A stretch of 64,000 nucleotides of DNA from Chitinophagales bacterium. Lineage in GTDB: Bacteria > Bacteroidota > Bacteroidia > Chitinophagales > Chitinophagaceae. The stretch lies in assembly GCA_020636495.1 (NCBI GenBank), contig JACJXQ010000010.1, positions 1 to 64,000 of the forward strand. Reading direction: 5' to 3'. A program made the translations under genes and the position numbers. The notes beneath the pieces are model-generated. The model saw only the letters and a program-made list of their open reading frames with translations, was not told the DNA's origin and did not search any database. Positions 35,913 through 43,930 of the stretch are shown in pieces (position 1 is the first letter of the stretch; every line of letters begins with the position of its first letter).

Positions 35913-36887
35913 ATGAAAGCGGTATACGTAACCGATATACACATTAACAAGTATAACAACTTCGCTGATAAGTCAGACAGGTTGGAAGATTGCCTGCGGG
36001 TCATAGATGATTGCTATGAACTGGCAGCATCACACGGGGCGCAGCATATACTTATGTCAGGGGATATGTTTGACACGGTAAAATACCTGCTCACCGAGGT
36101 TATCAATAAGACAACCGCACGGTTTGCCCGTTGGATAGACGCATATCCTGACATTACCTGGTATTGCATTACGGGTAACCATGATTTCGGCAGTAAGAAT
36201 CTTCCTGACAAGCCTGCTATATCTTCCATAGAGTTTCTTACGCAGGCATTCCCTGACAATATAGTATTACTGGACAATGCCTACACTGTTATTGGGGACG
36301 CGGTAGTTTACGGCATCCCTAACTACGAGTTCCCTGAGCATTACAGGCAGATGCTGGAAAATGCTACACAGTTGGACGTTAACTATAAGGGGGCTAAAAG
36401 TAAGATACTTATGATACATCAGAAGCCACCTCATAAGTCTAACCCGCTTGTAAAGGCTGATACCGATCCAACAGACCCACTGTATGATATGTTTGATCTC
36501 ATACTCTGCGGGGATATACATGCCTCTGAGTGGGTAACTGACAAGTTTCTGTTGGGTGGTAACCCGCTGCATAAAGATGCCAACGATGCGGGGAGGGATA
36601 AAGGCATATGGCTGCTGGATTTATCAGACCCGCTTAACACTATAAAGTTCGTATCGCGTAGGGGTAAATACCCTGAGTTCATCAAAGTACCCGCCGGGGA
36701 AGGTGTAATAGATGACAACAATTTCATCATCCAACAACCCGAGGTAGATGTTAAAATAGATGGGTTAGCTGATGCGGGAGCATTCAGCAATAATCTCCCG
36801 AGGCGGGATTTGGTTGCCAACTTCGTAGCTGAGAAAGGTAATGATGACCCCGACCTGGTGGATATGGGTGTCAGGTTCGTAGAATAA
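35913..36887 (+). CDS. Mre11/SbcD/gp47-like nuclease
   Basis: A 324-residue calcineurin-like phosphoesterase with all metal motifs in order: DIHINK (residues 8-13), SGDMFD (about 50), GNHDFG (about 90), IHQKP and CGDIHA (about 205). With the Rad50-like protein encoded about 1.5 kb downstream it should form a DNA-end resection nuclease, as T4 gp46/47. In T4 the two genes are close; here a ParB-like gene and an RNA locus lie between them. Confidence 0.88.
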   Translation: MKAVYVTDIHINKYNNFADKSDRLEDCLRVIDDCYELAASHGAQHILMSGDMFDTVKYLLTEVINKTTARFARWIDAYPDITWYCITGNHDFGSKNLPDKPAISSIEFLTQAFPDNIVLLDNAYTVIGDAVVYGIPNYEFPEHYRQMLENATQLDVNYKGAKSKILMIHQKPPHKSNPLVKADTDPTDPLYDMFDLILCGDIHASEWVTDKFLLGGNPLHKDANDAGRDKGIWLLDLSDPLNTIKFVSRRGKYPEFIKVPAGEGVIDDNNFIIQQPEVDVKIDGLADAGAFSNNLPRRDLVANFVAEKGNDDPDLVDMGVRFVE

Positions 36888-36893
36888 AATTTT

Positions 36894-36917
36894 AGTAATT
36901 GCCGATATTGTATATTT
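36894..36917 (+). promoter_or_regulatory. Promoter with AGTAATTGCCGATATT element before ParB-like gene
   Basis: The same 16-bp element as at 34177 (one base different) is followed by TATATTTT, a near -7 match. Confidence 0.5.
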
Positions 36918-36944
36918 TTACAGTCCAAAAAATAAATAGTTTAT

Positions 36945-38099
36945 ATGAAACATGAAATGGGTTACGCATATTGCGATCAGATCGAGATCATACCAGGGTT
37001 CAATACCCGTGAAGATTTCGGAACGGCTGAACAACAAGCCGAATTAAAGACCTCTATTAAGGAGGAAGGTATATTGGTTAACTGTCTTGTGCGGGAAACG
37101 GACCGCATCCTGATGGATGGTGCGAACAATCCGATAACAGACGATGCAGGTAACACGCAGCCTATCTACGAGATATTTGACGGGGCACGCAGGCTCGGGG
37201 TGGCTACTATGCTGACTGAGGAGAATCCTGACAACCCGGTGCTTATACCGTTGAGTATCTACCCTAAAGAGACAACTGAGACACAGATGCTGCTGGCTAT
37301 GCTGATAACGGGTACTGAGCAGAAGCAACTTACCCCGTACGAGCAGGCAAAGGGTATCGAAAGGCTGGCCAAACTGAAAATGAAAGGTAAAGACATCGCT
37401 GATAAAATAGGTAAAACCCCCGCCTATGTTACCAACTGTCTTAAGTTCATGAAAGAAGCGTCCCCTACATTGAAAGAACAGGTAAAAGCGGGTGCTGTTA
37501 CCATGGCGGCTGCGCTGGATATTCTGAATGCGGCAGCTAACCAGGAGGAGGCAGATGAGATAGCCAAAGAAGCGGCTGAACATGCTGAGAAGTCAGGTAA
37601 AAAACGTGTCGGTGAAAGTTCTGTTAAGGCGGCTACTAAGAAACGCACAGCCGACCCCGAAGATGAGGACACTGAACAGCCGGAAGGTAAACCCGCACCG
37701 GCCAAGTCAAAGATGGCACCAGCTTTAGATATACTGGAAGGCCTGTACAAGTCAATAACTGCGCAGCCTAAAGAAACGGTGAAGCCTGAACCGCTGGAAA
37801 TACTCGATGCCCTCATCAGGCTGGTATCGGGTAAATGCGAGGTGGTAGAGATAGCTCCGTTGTTTATCGTTATGGAGACTCCCGCACCGGCTGCACCTGA
37901 AAAGAAAAAATCCCTAAAAGACAGGATGGAGGAAGCAGCCGCTGAGGATGACAAGCCTGCTACTAAAAAAGCAGCAAAGAAAGCAACCACTAAAAAGGCT
38001 GCAGCCCCTAAAGCTACCGCAAAGAAAAAAGAGGTAGCTAAGAAAAAGGACGAACCCGCCCCCGATGCTGAGGATGAGTTCGATGACTTCGGGGAATAG
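36945..38099 (+). CDS. ParB-like protein with acidic-basic tail
   Basis: A 384-residue protein. The ParB/Srx N-terminal domain shows R-D/E-x-x-x and the EIFDGARRLGVA box (about 69-80). The helix-turn-helix region LTPYEQAKGIERL...KIGKTPAYVTNCLKF follows (about 125-165). After residue 330 comes a lysine/alanine-rich stretch and then the acidic end DEFDDFGE, closely like the tail of the ssDNA-binding protein. Phage ParB-like proteins act as nucleases, DNA binders or CTP-dependent clamps. Partition is unlikely without ParA here. Confidence 0.75.
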   Translation: MKHEMGYAYCDQIEIIPGFNTREDFGTAEQQAELKTSIKEEGILVNCLVRETDRILMDGANNPITDDAGNTQPIYEIFDGARRLGVATMLTEENPDNPVLIPLSIYPKETTETQMLLAMLITGTEQKQLTPYEQAKGIERLAKLKMKGKDIADKIGKTPAYVTNCLKFMKEASPTLKEQVKAGAVTMAAALDILNAAANQEEADEIAKEAAEHAEKSGKKRVGESSVKAATKKRTADPEDEDTEQPEGKPAPAKSKMAPALDILEGLYKSITAQPKETVKPEPLEILDALIRLVSGKCEVVEIAPLFIVMETPAPAAPEKKKSLKDRMEEAAAEDDKPATKKAAKKATTKKAAAPKATAKKKEVAKKKDEPAPDAEDEFDDFGE

Positions 38100-38128
38100 T
38101 ATAGTATAAACTTACAGGTAGTCGTATA

Positions 38129-38174
38129 ACAGGGGAGATGCATAAAGCAACATAACCAGCATCTCCCCGCCTGT
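38129..38174 (+). ncRNA. Strong hairpin immediately upstream of tRNA-like RNA
   Basis: GGGGAGATGC (38132-38141) pairs perfectly with GCATCTCCCC (38159-38168). ACA/TGT extend the stem beyond a bulge. No T tract follows, so it is not a typical terminator. It ends 4 nt before the tRNA-like RNA and may be part of the same transcript or a processing site. Confidence 0.55.
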
Positions 38175-38178
38175 AACC

Positions 38179-38336
38179 GGTGGGGTGGCGAAATTGGTAG
38201 CCGCTGGAAGTAGACAGTTAGCACCCGCTGACTATTAGCCATAGACGTAAGTTGATTGACGGCACATGCACACTGTTGTTTGGGTCATTGGTGAAGCACC
38301 TAAGTCTACATGCAGGTTCGAGTCCTGCCCCCACCG
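38179..38336 (+). ncRNA. tRNA-like RNA with expanded central region
   Basis: A perfect 7-bp acceptor stem (GGTGGGG at 38179-38185 with CCCCACC at 38329-38335), a Leu-like D arm (GCG...GGTAG...CGC, 38188-38204) and a perfect T arm (GCAGG-TTCGAGT-CCTGC, 38312-38328) are unmistakable. Between D and T arms lie 107 nt instead of about 23-35. They contain a 7-bp hairpin (AGTTAGC-ACCC-GCTGACT), a GGTG-AAG-CACC hairpin and a GTAGAC/GTCTAC helix enclosing both. CCA is not encoded. Either an intron of about 75-85 nt interrupts a tRNA, or this is a tRNA mimic. It is too short for tmRNA. Confidence 0.6.
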
Positions 38337-38365
38337 CATAAAAATGGAATATTAAAAGCGTAATT

Positions 38366-40303
38366 ATGGTTAATATATCAGCTATTCGTATTGAAGGGTT
38401 CAGATCATATGTCAACCCGATAGATTTCAAATTCGGGGATAAGGGTTTATACCAGGTAAGCGGTCCGAACGGGGTGGGTAAAACCACCCTGTTTTCCGCA
38501 CTGGTTTGGGCACTGTACGGGCAGAACCTGCATGAGACAGACAACAAAGCAGTACAGACCTATAAATGGATGCAGGGCAAAGAGTACAAAGGTACCCGGG
38601 TAATGCTGCGTATGCAGATAGCGGGTACGGTGTACATGATAGCCCGCCACCTTAACTACTCGGGGGCTACCTTCGGATTAAAAGGGGAATCAAAATTGAT
38701 GATATTTTCCAAACCTGTTACCGATAAGGGTAAGTTCACATCCGAACATATGGTCAATGATGCTTTGTACAAAAAAGACCAGCAGCAGTACATAAACGGT
38801 ATCATTGGGTTATCCGCAAAAGCCTTTATAAACTCGCTGGTATTCGGTCAGGGGCTTGCCCGGCTGATAAAAGCATCGGGGGTTGAGAAGCGGGAATTGT
38901 TCGAGGAGTTCTTTGATCTCGGGTGGGTAGAGGATGCTAAGGCCAAGGCCGATCTCGAAAAAGTAGACCTGAACAATCAGATAACCGCGTTATCCACGGA
39001 GGACTACAAATTACAGGTGCAGATAGATTCAGCCACCGCACAACGTAATCAGGCTAAGGCCTACCTGGATAACTTCAATGCGGCTAAAGAGGAGCGCATA
39101 AATGACATCAAATCTGAGGGTAGGGAACTTAAGCAGCGGTATGAGGACTTGAAGGCCCAACGGGATGCCATGGTAGCTGCCAATAAGAAAAAAGCGGGTA
39201 ATACTACCGCTGCCGATGTCAAGTCTGCTTTAAATGCCGCTACGGCTGCACAGGAAGCTCAGGACGCACTTAAAAGAGACATCAGGGTACAGAAGTCCAA
39301 CCTGGATGATATTGACCGTAAAACGGCTGGAATTGCCCGTAAAATTGAGGAGCTTTCTGGGCAGGCTACAAATATAGCCACTGAATGCCCGACATGCGGT
39401 GCCCCGGTGAAACCTGACAAGATAAAGACATTAAAGAAAAATCTGAGTGATCAGATGAAGGAGCAGGAACTTGAACGCGCTCGGTTGAACAGTTTCAAGG
39501 GAGATTACGTCACCGCACTGGAACGGTTAGATAAGGAACTGCAGGAAGCGGGGGCTACCTACGATGCCGCGTACAAAGAGTATGAGCTAGTTAAAGCTAA
39601 ATTCGAGTCAACAGTATCTGATGATGTGACCTCTATAGAAGCACGCATAGAGGAGACACGCACAGCACTGGAACGTACTAAGCAACGACTGACCAAAGCA
39701 CAGGACGAGGAACCCGTTGAACAGGACATCACCGCGTTTGATGATACCATAGCGCAGGCCGAGGCCAAACAACGGGAAAATTCAGTTAAGACAAAAGAAC
39801 TCACTAACAGGCTGGATAAGGTAACCTGGTGGATAACTGAGGGTTTCAGTTCAAAAGGCTTGAAGTCTTATATATTCAGTGCCATGCTGGCCAAGCTCAA
39901 TGAGTTCGCAGCACAGTACGCGGTTTATTTCGGGTACCACGTCAAGTTCTTTATTGACCTCGATAAGAAGTCGAAACCGTTTGTCACTACCATATACAAG
40001 GACGGGCACGAACTGGATTACTCAGACTTGTCAGGCGGGCAGCGTCAACGGGTAGATGTGGTACTGGCATTCGCTATGAATGACCTTGCCTGTTACAAGA
40101 ACCCGTGTAACCTGCTTATATTGGATGAGTTGTTCGAGTCACTCGATCAGGCGGGTATTGAATTGGCTTATGAGGTTATCCGCAGGAAGTCTGAACAACA
40201 GGCGGTGTATGTGGTGTCACACTCCCCGTTCGTTGAGGTAAACGATGCTGTGCGCATAGAAATATCCGGGGGTACTGACGGGCAGCCAAGTGAACTTAAT
40301 TAA
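38366..40303 (+). CDS. Rad50/SbcC/gp46-like ATPase
   Basis: A 645-residue SMC-family protein. Walker A is GPNGVGKTTL (about 34-43). Long coiled-coil arms flank the zinc hook CPTCGAPV (about 345). The ABC signature LSGGQRQRVD (about 552) and Walker B LLILDELFESLD (about 585) follow. It pairs with the Mre11-like nuclease for end processing. Length and arm size are close to T4 gp46. Confidence 0.92.
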   Translation: MVNISAIRIEGFRSYVNPIDFKFGDKGLYQVSGPNGVGKTTLFSALVWALYGQNLHETDNKAVQTYKWMQGKEYKGTRVMLRMQIAGTVYMIARHLNYSGATFGLKGESKLMIFSKPVTDKGKFTSEHMVNDALYKKDQQQYINGIIGLSAKAFINSLVFGQGLARLIKASGVEKRELFEEFFDLGWVEDAKAKADLEKVDLNNQITALSTEDYKLQVQIDSATAQRNQAKAYLDNFNAAKEERINDIKSEGRELKQRYEDLKAQRDAMVAANKKKAGNTTAADVKSALNAATAAQEAQDALKRDIRVQKSNLDDIDRKTAGIARKIEELSGQATNIATECPTCGAPVKPDKIKTLKKNLSDQMKEQELERARLNSFKGDYVTALERLDKELQEAGATYDAAYKEYELVKAKFESTVSDDVTSIEARIEETRTALERTKQRLTKAQDEEPVEQDITAFDDTIAQAEAKQRENSVKTKELTNRLDKVTWWITEGFSSKGLKSYIFSAMLAKLNEFAAQYAVYFGYHVKFFIDLDKKSKPFVTTIYKDGHELDYSDLSGGQRQRVDVVLAFAMNDLACYKNPCNLLILDELFESLDQAGIELAYEVIRRKSEQQAVYVVSHSPFVEVNDAVRIEISGGTDGQPSELN

Positions 40304-40309
40304 TCTTTG

Positions 40310-40317
40310 TAAATTTG
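40310..40317 (+). promoter_or_regulatory. -7 element before small membrane proteins
   Basis: TAAATTTG, 4 nt before the ATG at 40322, fits another leaderless transcript. Confidence 0.5.
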
Positions 40318-40321
40318 TTAT

Positions 40322-40441
40322 ATGGATAACACGGTATTAAGTTATGGGGTAGTTGCCTGTTTGGGGCTACTGGTAGTGCTTACGTTAGGTATCACCGCTT
40401 GGGGCATTGTAAAGATCATATTAGACTTGCGTAAAAAATAG
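40322..40441 (+). CDS. Small single-span membrane protein
   Basis: A 39-residue protein with one hydrophobic segment (about residues 9-35) and a basic end LRKK, hence probably N-out, C-in. It lies 4 nt before a second small membrane protein and well before the lysis genes. Possible roles are lysis control or superinfection exclusion; nothing decides between them. Confidence 0.5.
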   Translation: MDNTVLSYGVVACLGLLVVLTLGITAWGIVKIILDLRKK

Positions 40442-40445
40442 GTAT

Positions 40446-40634
40446 ATGTCTGTTGAGAATACTTTAAATACAGCGTTTGTAGTATGCGTGGTTTTGCTAC
40501 TATTGTTACTGGTAGTTTTATGCACCATACTCATCATGCGTATAGGCAAAGATGACGGGGATGTGGTACTCGATTATGATGCTGAGGGCGCGGCAGAAGG
40601 TAATGTCAAATCTCCACCTACATATGTGCCATGA
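40446..40634 (+). CDS. Small membrane protein with acidic tail
   Basis: A 62-residue protein. Residues about 9-33 are a leucine/valine-rich transmembrane segment, followed by an acidic 25-residue tail ending PPTYVP. Its stop overlaps the next start (ATGA). Unrecognised family. Confidence 0.55.
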   Translation: MSVENTLNTAFVVCVVLLLLLLVVLCTILIMRIGKDDGDVVLDYDAEGAAEGNVKSPPTYVP

Positions 40635-40879
40635 CATCGCATAAGGCCAAGATACGCAGAGCATTGAAACCGTGCCCATCGGGTAAGGTTACGTTCCCGA
40701 CACTACGGGAAGCTGAGAAGTTCTGTACAGGTAAGCAGTTGCGGTCATATAGATGCGAATTTTGTGATATGGTACATGTCACCAGTCACCGGAAAAATGT
40801 AAAGGATGTACCCTTAAAATACGCTGACAGGTTTAAACAGTTTATAGATGACGGAACCAAAGAGAACGATGAGGCATGA
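40631..40879 (+). CDS. Unknown small basic protein with zinc-finger-like cysteines
   Basis: An 82-residue protein with cysteines at about 15 and 32 and C-E-F-C with a nearby histidine pair (about 42-52), consistent with a C-C-C-C/H finger. It overlaps the resolvase-like gene by 11 nt. A nucleic acid-binding role is plausible only from composition. Confidence 0.5.
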   Translation: MTSHKAKIRRALKPCPSGKVTFPTLREAEKFCTGKQLRSYRCEFCDMVHVTSHRKNVKDVPLKYADRFKQFIDDGTKENDEA

Positions 40880-41462
40880 TATATTCAATTTACCCGTACG
40901 CACCCGTAGTATAAACGGGAAGCAGAAAGGTAATGCCAATGAACGGGAAGCTGCGAAGTCTCTCGGACTTTGGACGGGGGCAAGGTTCGTTCGGGTACCT
41001 CAATCGGGAGGACTGCGTTGGGAGGACAATGCTAAAGTAACCGGGGATATAGTATGTGATACCAAAGGATTTGATTTTCCGTTCTCAGTAGAAACAAAGC
41101 ACCTGGCAGCGGTTCCTTACACTAAAGAATTACGGGCAAACTCCAAAGTATATAAGATATGGAAGCAGGCTACCACCGATGCGGTGCGTTCCCAACGGTT
41201 ACCTATGGCTATGATACGTTATAACGGGCTTGGTAAGTTTATGCATGACGGTGAGAAGTACCAGGATTATTTGGTAGTGCTGGCCACCGATTACGGAGGG
41301 TCTGTACCCGATCTGCTGGTACCGCAGGAGTTCACAGGTGATGGTATTGTAGCATATCTTTTAAGTGACCTGGTGAAGCGTTATCCGTATGACCGGTTCA
41401 TTTACGTAGTGAATAAACTACAATTTTTGGTAAATTACATAGACACTCATCAAACTAAGTAA
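40869..41462 (+). CDS. Putative Holliday-junction resolvase-like PD-(D/E)XK nuclease
   Basis: A 197-residue protein. After an N-terminal basic stretch come G-N-A-N-E-R-E-A-A (with conserved E), R-V-P-Q-S-G-G-L-R-W and a GD followed by V-E-T-K-H, the E-x-K of a PD-(D/E)XK core. The order matches Hjc-like resolvases. An ATG at 40848 in frame would add seven residues; the one at 40869 is preferred because it gives a shorter overlap. It would resolve branched DNA before packaging. Confidence 0.6.
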   Translation: MRHDIFNLPVRTRSINGKQKGNANEREAAKSLGLWTGARFVRVPQSGGLRWEDNAKVTGDIVCDTKGFDFPFSVETKHLAAVPYTKELRANSKVYKIWKQATTDAVRSQRLPMAMIRYNGLGKFMHDGEKYQDYLVVLATDYGGSVPDLLVPQEFTGDGIVAYLLSDLVKRYPYDRFIYVVNKLQFLVNYIDTHQTK

Positions 41463-41463
41463 T

Positions 41464-42054
41464 ATGCAAAAGACAATAAGCGAAGCTATGTACAGGCAGG
41501 CTGCCATAGAGTTAGGCTGCGAAATAGCCGCGATCAAAGCGGTGGCAACGGTTGAAAGCCGGGGTAGCGGGTTCTTACCTGACGGACAGCCTAAGATACT
41601 TTTCGAGGCGCACGTATTCTATGAACAACTGGAACTGCACGGGCTTGATCCGAAACAGTTGATGCGTGACCCCACTAACCGGGGACTTATCGCGGAACGT
41701 TACGGGCAGGTAAGGTATGGTACAGAATCAGAACAGCACCGTAAACTACAACGGGCGGTTAAGATACACCGTGATGCAGCTTTGGCATCTTGTAGTTGGG
41801 GGGCTTTTCAGGTAATGGCATACCAGTGGAAAGACCTCGGGTATGCCAGCCTGCAGGACTTTATCAATGATGCGTTTGAAGGGGCTGACGGGCACCTGAG
41901 AATGTTTATAGCATTCATAAAATATAAGAAACTGCAGAAATACCTGATAGCTAAAGACTGGGCGGGGTTCGCACTGCGCTACAACGGGTCCGCTTACAAG
42001 AAAAATAACTACGATACCCGTATGGCAGATGCCTACGCTAAATTGTCAAAGTAA
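41464..42054 (+). CDS. Endolysin, N-acetylmuramidase (DUF3380-type)
   Basis: A 196-residue protein matching the muramidase family across its length: V-A-T-V-E-S-R-G-S-G-F (catalytic E about residue 29), KILFEAHVFYE, CSWGAFQVMAYQW and the end DWAGFALRYNGSAY. It degrades peptidoglycan at lysis. No signal peptide is present, so release depends on the holin encoded about 420 bases downstream. Starts one base after the resolvase stop and overlaps the next start by one base. Confidence 0.9.
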   Translation: MQKTISEAMYRQAAIELGCEIAAIKAVATVESRGSGFLPDGQPKILFEAHVFYEQLELHGLDPKQLMRDPTNRGLIAERYGQVRYGTESEQHRKLQRAVKIHRDAALASCSWGAFQVMAYQWKDLGYASLQDFINDAFEGADGHLRMFIAFIKYKKLQKYLIAKDWAGFALRYNGSAYKKNNYDTRMADAYAKLSK

Positions 42055-42278
42055 TGTTACTGTTCACACTCAGGCTGCAGATACGGGATTACAAGAGTAT
42101 TCTTACCTTTGTAACGGGTATGTTGGATGCAGCTACCAAGTCGGGTGATGTTAATGGTGTATTGCAGTGGAGTACGGACAAGCAGCGTTTAGAGCTGGTA
42201 ATAGCTGATCTGCAACGGATATACGACAGGTTCAGTACCGAAGGGTGTTATCTGTTGAACCAGCATAACCGTCAATAA
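42054..42278 (+). CDS. Unknown small protein in lysis cassette
   Basis: A 74-residue soluble, helical protein directly coupled to the endolysin (one-base overlap). No membrane segment is seen, so it is not a holin. It could be an antiholin-like or regulatory factor by position. Confidence 0.5.
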   Translation: MLLFTLRLQIRDYKSILTFVTGMLDAATKSGDVNGVLQWSTDKQRLELVIADLQRIYDRFSTEGCYLLNQHNRQ

Positions 42279-42280
42279 AA

Positions 42281-42297
42281 AATTAAGTGAATTAACC
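42281..42297 (+). repeat. Dispersed 17-bp dyad, copy 8
   Basis: AATTAAGTGAATTAACC, three mismatches, just after the stop at 42278 in a 199-nt gap otherwise holding only a terminator and a promoter. Confidence 0.5.
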
Positions 42298-42410
42298 TTA
42301 CTCGTAGGCCGCCGGGGTATAATTGCAGTTATATATCGGTTATGGTAACAGGAACACGTACAGTGGATGACCGCCTGCGAAAAGTATCCTAATGATGAGC
42401 ATTATATATT

Positions 42411-42448
42411 ACCCTGCCGGTATTCTTACCAGCGGGGTTTTTATTTTT
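42411..42448 (+). terminator. Terminator between endolysin and holin units
   Basis: ACCCTGCcGGTA pairs with TACCaGCGGGGT (one mismatch, one G-U), loop TTCT, then a T-rich run. A weak -7 element TATATTTA follows at 42451. Confidence 0.75.
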
Positions 42449-42477
42449 CATATATTTACATCCTAAACATTACTACG

Positions 42478-42882
42478 ATGGATACTTCATTCTTTTTTGA
42501 CTTCATTCAGGGACTGATCAACTCACTATTGGCTATAACCGATACGGTGTACCTGGTAGCGTTCATGCTGTTCTCTTACATGGCCAAGGACGGGTTGAAC
42601 GATGTGCTGAGCAAGGTATGGTACCGGGACCTGTACATCACGGGTAAGCGGGCATCTAAGCACTGGACGGTTGCTATCATAGGCATACTGGTAGCCCTGC
42701 CTTTCTTTTTCATACCCGCGCTCAGACATTTAGGTACTGATGAACTCACCGTAGCGGGTGCTGACGATAATTCCGTGTATGGGTTCAAGCTGGCTGTAAC
42801 CTTTGGCATCGGTACTACTTTCTATGATACTATCCTGTGTTACGTCATAAAACTTATTAAGAAAGTAAAAACAGACAAATGA
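42478..42882 (+). CDS. Probable holin
   Basis: A 134-residue protein starting MDTSFFFD; the longer upstream frame runs through the terminator and is not used. Three hydrophobic segments (about 12-33, 61-79, 100-124) and a basic cytoplasmic end KKVKTDK fit a class I holin that would release the upstream endolysin. It overlaps the spanin-like gene by 4 nt. Confidence 0.65.
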   Translation: MDTSFFFDFIQGLINSLLAITDTVYLVAFMLFSYMAKDGLNDVLSKVWYRDLYITGKRASKHWTVAIIGILVALPFFFIPALRHLGTDELTVAGADDNSVYGFKLAVTFGIGTTFYDTILCYVIKLIKKVKTDK

Positions 42883-43247
42883 CACAATCAAGGCAAGTAA
42901 AGAATATGCGGGTAGCTATTGCGATCCTGCTCGGGTTATCAATGCTCGGGATAGTTATATCTATTTCCCTGTTCAACCAACAGCGTACTACTATGTACGG
43001 GGTACGGGAACAGGTAGAGCACTACAAGCAGCAAGCCCGCATATTCGACAGCATGTACGCCGCTTTACAGTCCGACCTGGATAGTCTGCGCAAACGTACG
43101 GTGATGCAGGATTCGGTGGTAGCCGATAAAATAGACTCACTTAATTTAATCCAACACAAATATGAGAAAGTGCTTACTAACTATCGCAGCCTGCCTGATA
43201 GCGGTCGTATCGGGGTATTCAAAAGGTGGTTACCCGAAACTGATTAA
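42879..43247 (+). CDS. Inner-membrane spanin-like protein (Rz-like)
   Basis: A 122-residue protein with one N-terminal transmembrane helix (about residues 11-32) and a long periplasmic coiled-coil region (about 35-105) rich in Q, D, E and L. This is the layout of Rz-type i-spanins. The next gene starts inside its 3' end in another frame, an overlap of 86 nt recalling embedded Rz1. Confidence 0.6.
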   Translation: MTQSRQVKNMRVAIAILLGLSMLGIVISISLFNQQRTTMYGVREQVEHYKQQARIFDSMYAALQSDLDSLRKRTVMQDSVVADKIDSLNLIQHKYEKVLTNYRSLPDSGRIGVFKRWLPETD

Positions 43248-43587
43248 CTACAACGGTGACAGTGTTATAGCTATCACCGTAGCTCAGATGGATACCCTGT
43301 ACAGTATGGGTTACATCCAACTCAATGCTTCCCGTGATAGTGTTATTATGTTGAATGGTATAGTCACCGCAATGCGGGTATCTATATCACAACGTGATAC
43401 GGCTATTGTTATACTGGAAACACAACGGGATTCGTGTATGCGTAATGTGGTCTATTCCCGTGGACTGATCAATCAACTTGACACTGCCCTAAAGAAACAG
43501 GAACGTAAGATACGCTGGTTAAAGATAGAACGGGGGGCTTTGGTCATTGTATTCATAGGTATGCTGGCGTATATAGCTTTTAGGTAA
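43162..43587 (+). CDS. Spanin-like partner or u-spanin candidate
   Basis: A 141-residue protein beginning within the upstream gene in the +1 frame. It has a short N-terminal hydrophobic stretch with a lipobox-like IAAC (residues 8-11), a periplasmic coiled-coil and a C-terminal transmembrane helix (about 119-140, ending in YIAFR). N-terminal lipid anchor plus C-terminal membrane helix is the plan of unimolecular spanins. The signal peptide is unusually short if Cys11 is modified. A half copy of the dispersed dyad (43131-43146) precedes the start. Confidence 0.5.
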   Translation: MRKCLLTIAACLIAVVSGYSKGGYPKLINYNGDSVIAITVAQMDTLYSMGYIQLNASRDSVIMLNGIVTAMRVSISQRDTAIVILETQRDSCMRNVVYSRGLINQLDTALKKQERKIRWLKIERGALVIVFIGMLAYIAFR

Positions 43588-43610
43588 TTGCCGATATTTT
43601 TGTATGTTTG
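43583..43610 (+). promoter_or_regulatory. Promoter with GGTAATTGCCGATATT element before HTH gene
   Basis: The element starts within the stop codon of the spanin-like gene. TATGTTTG (43603-43610) follows and ends 3 nt before the ATG at 43614. Confidence 0.6.
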
Positions 43611-43613
43611 CAT

Positions 43614-43826
43614 ATGCTTTTAGATAAAGATTCAATATTAAAGCCGGGGGTTGACATAAAGAGTGTCAGCGGGTTCGCAGATAGTATGGGGGTTACCTCT
43701 GATGCTATTTATGCAGCCATCAAACGCGGGGATGTGGACTATGTGGATTTAGGTACGCATGACAAACCGCTGCTGCAGGTAGTACTTACTGAAACTACCT
43801 TAGCGTACGCCCCGAACGGTAAATAA
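43614..43826 (+). CDS. Small MerR/excisionase-like DNA-binding protein
   Basis: A 70-residue protein (ATG at 43614, not the TTG six bases upstream). Residues about 20-45, G-F-A-D-S-M-G-V-T-S-D-A-I-Y-A-A-I-K-R-G, form a helix-turn-helix as in helix_turn_helix_17/Xis proteins, followed by a wing. It has its own promoter of the special class and terminator, so it may be a regulator acting at the lysis/replication boundary. Confidence 0.6.
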   Translation: MLLDKDSILKPGVDIKSVSGFADSMGVTSDAIYAAIKRGDVDYVDLGTHDKPLLQVVLTETTLAYAPNGK

Positions 43827-43855
43827 GTTTTTCATTCCAGGTTATAAATAGGTTT

Positions 43856-43887
43856 ACCTCCGTAGTGTCTACTGCGGGGGTTTTTTG
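43856..43887 (+). terminator. Terminator after HTH gene
   Basis: CCTCCGTAGT pairs with ACTGCGGGGG through two G-U pairs, followed by T6. Confidence 0.75.
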
Positions 43888-43930
43888 TGCTATAGATATT
43901 CCTTATACCCCCGATAGAAAGAAATATGTT

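Noticed and set aside
37044..38242. Long minus-strand frames opposite the ParB-like gene and RNA locus.
   Set aside because: Low-complexity mirror of the Ala/Lys/Glu-rich coding strand (S, F and A runs); no start context.
38179..38336. tmRNA or ordinary tRNA-Leu.
   Set aside because: Too short and without tag frame or pseudoknots for tmRNA, and no anticodon arm of standard shape for a plain tRNA.
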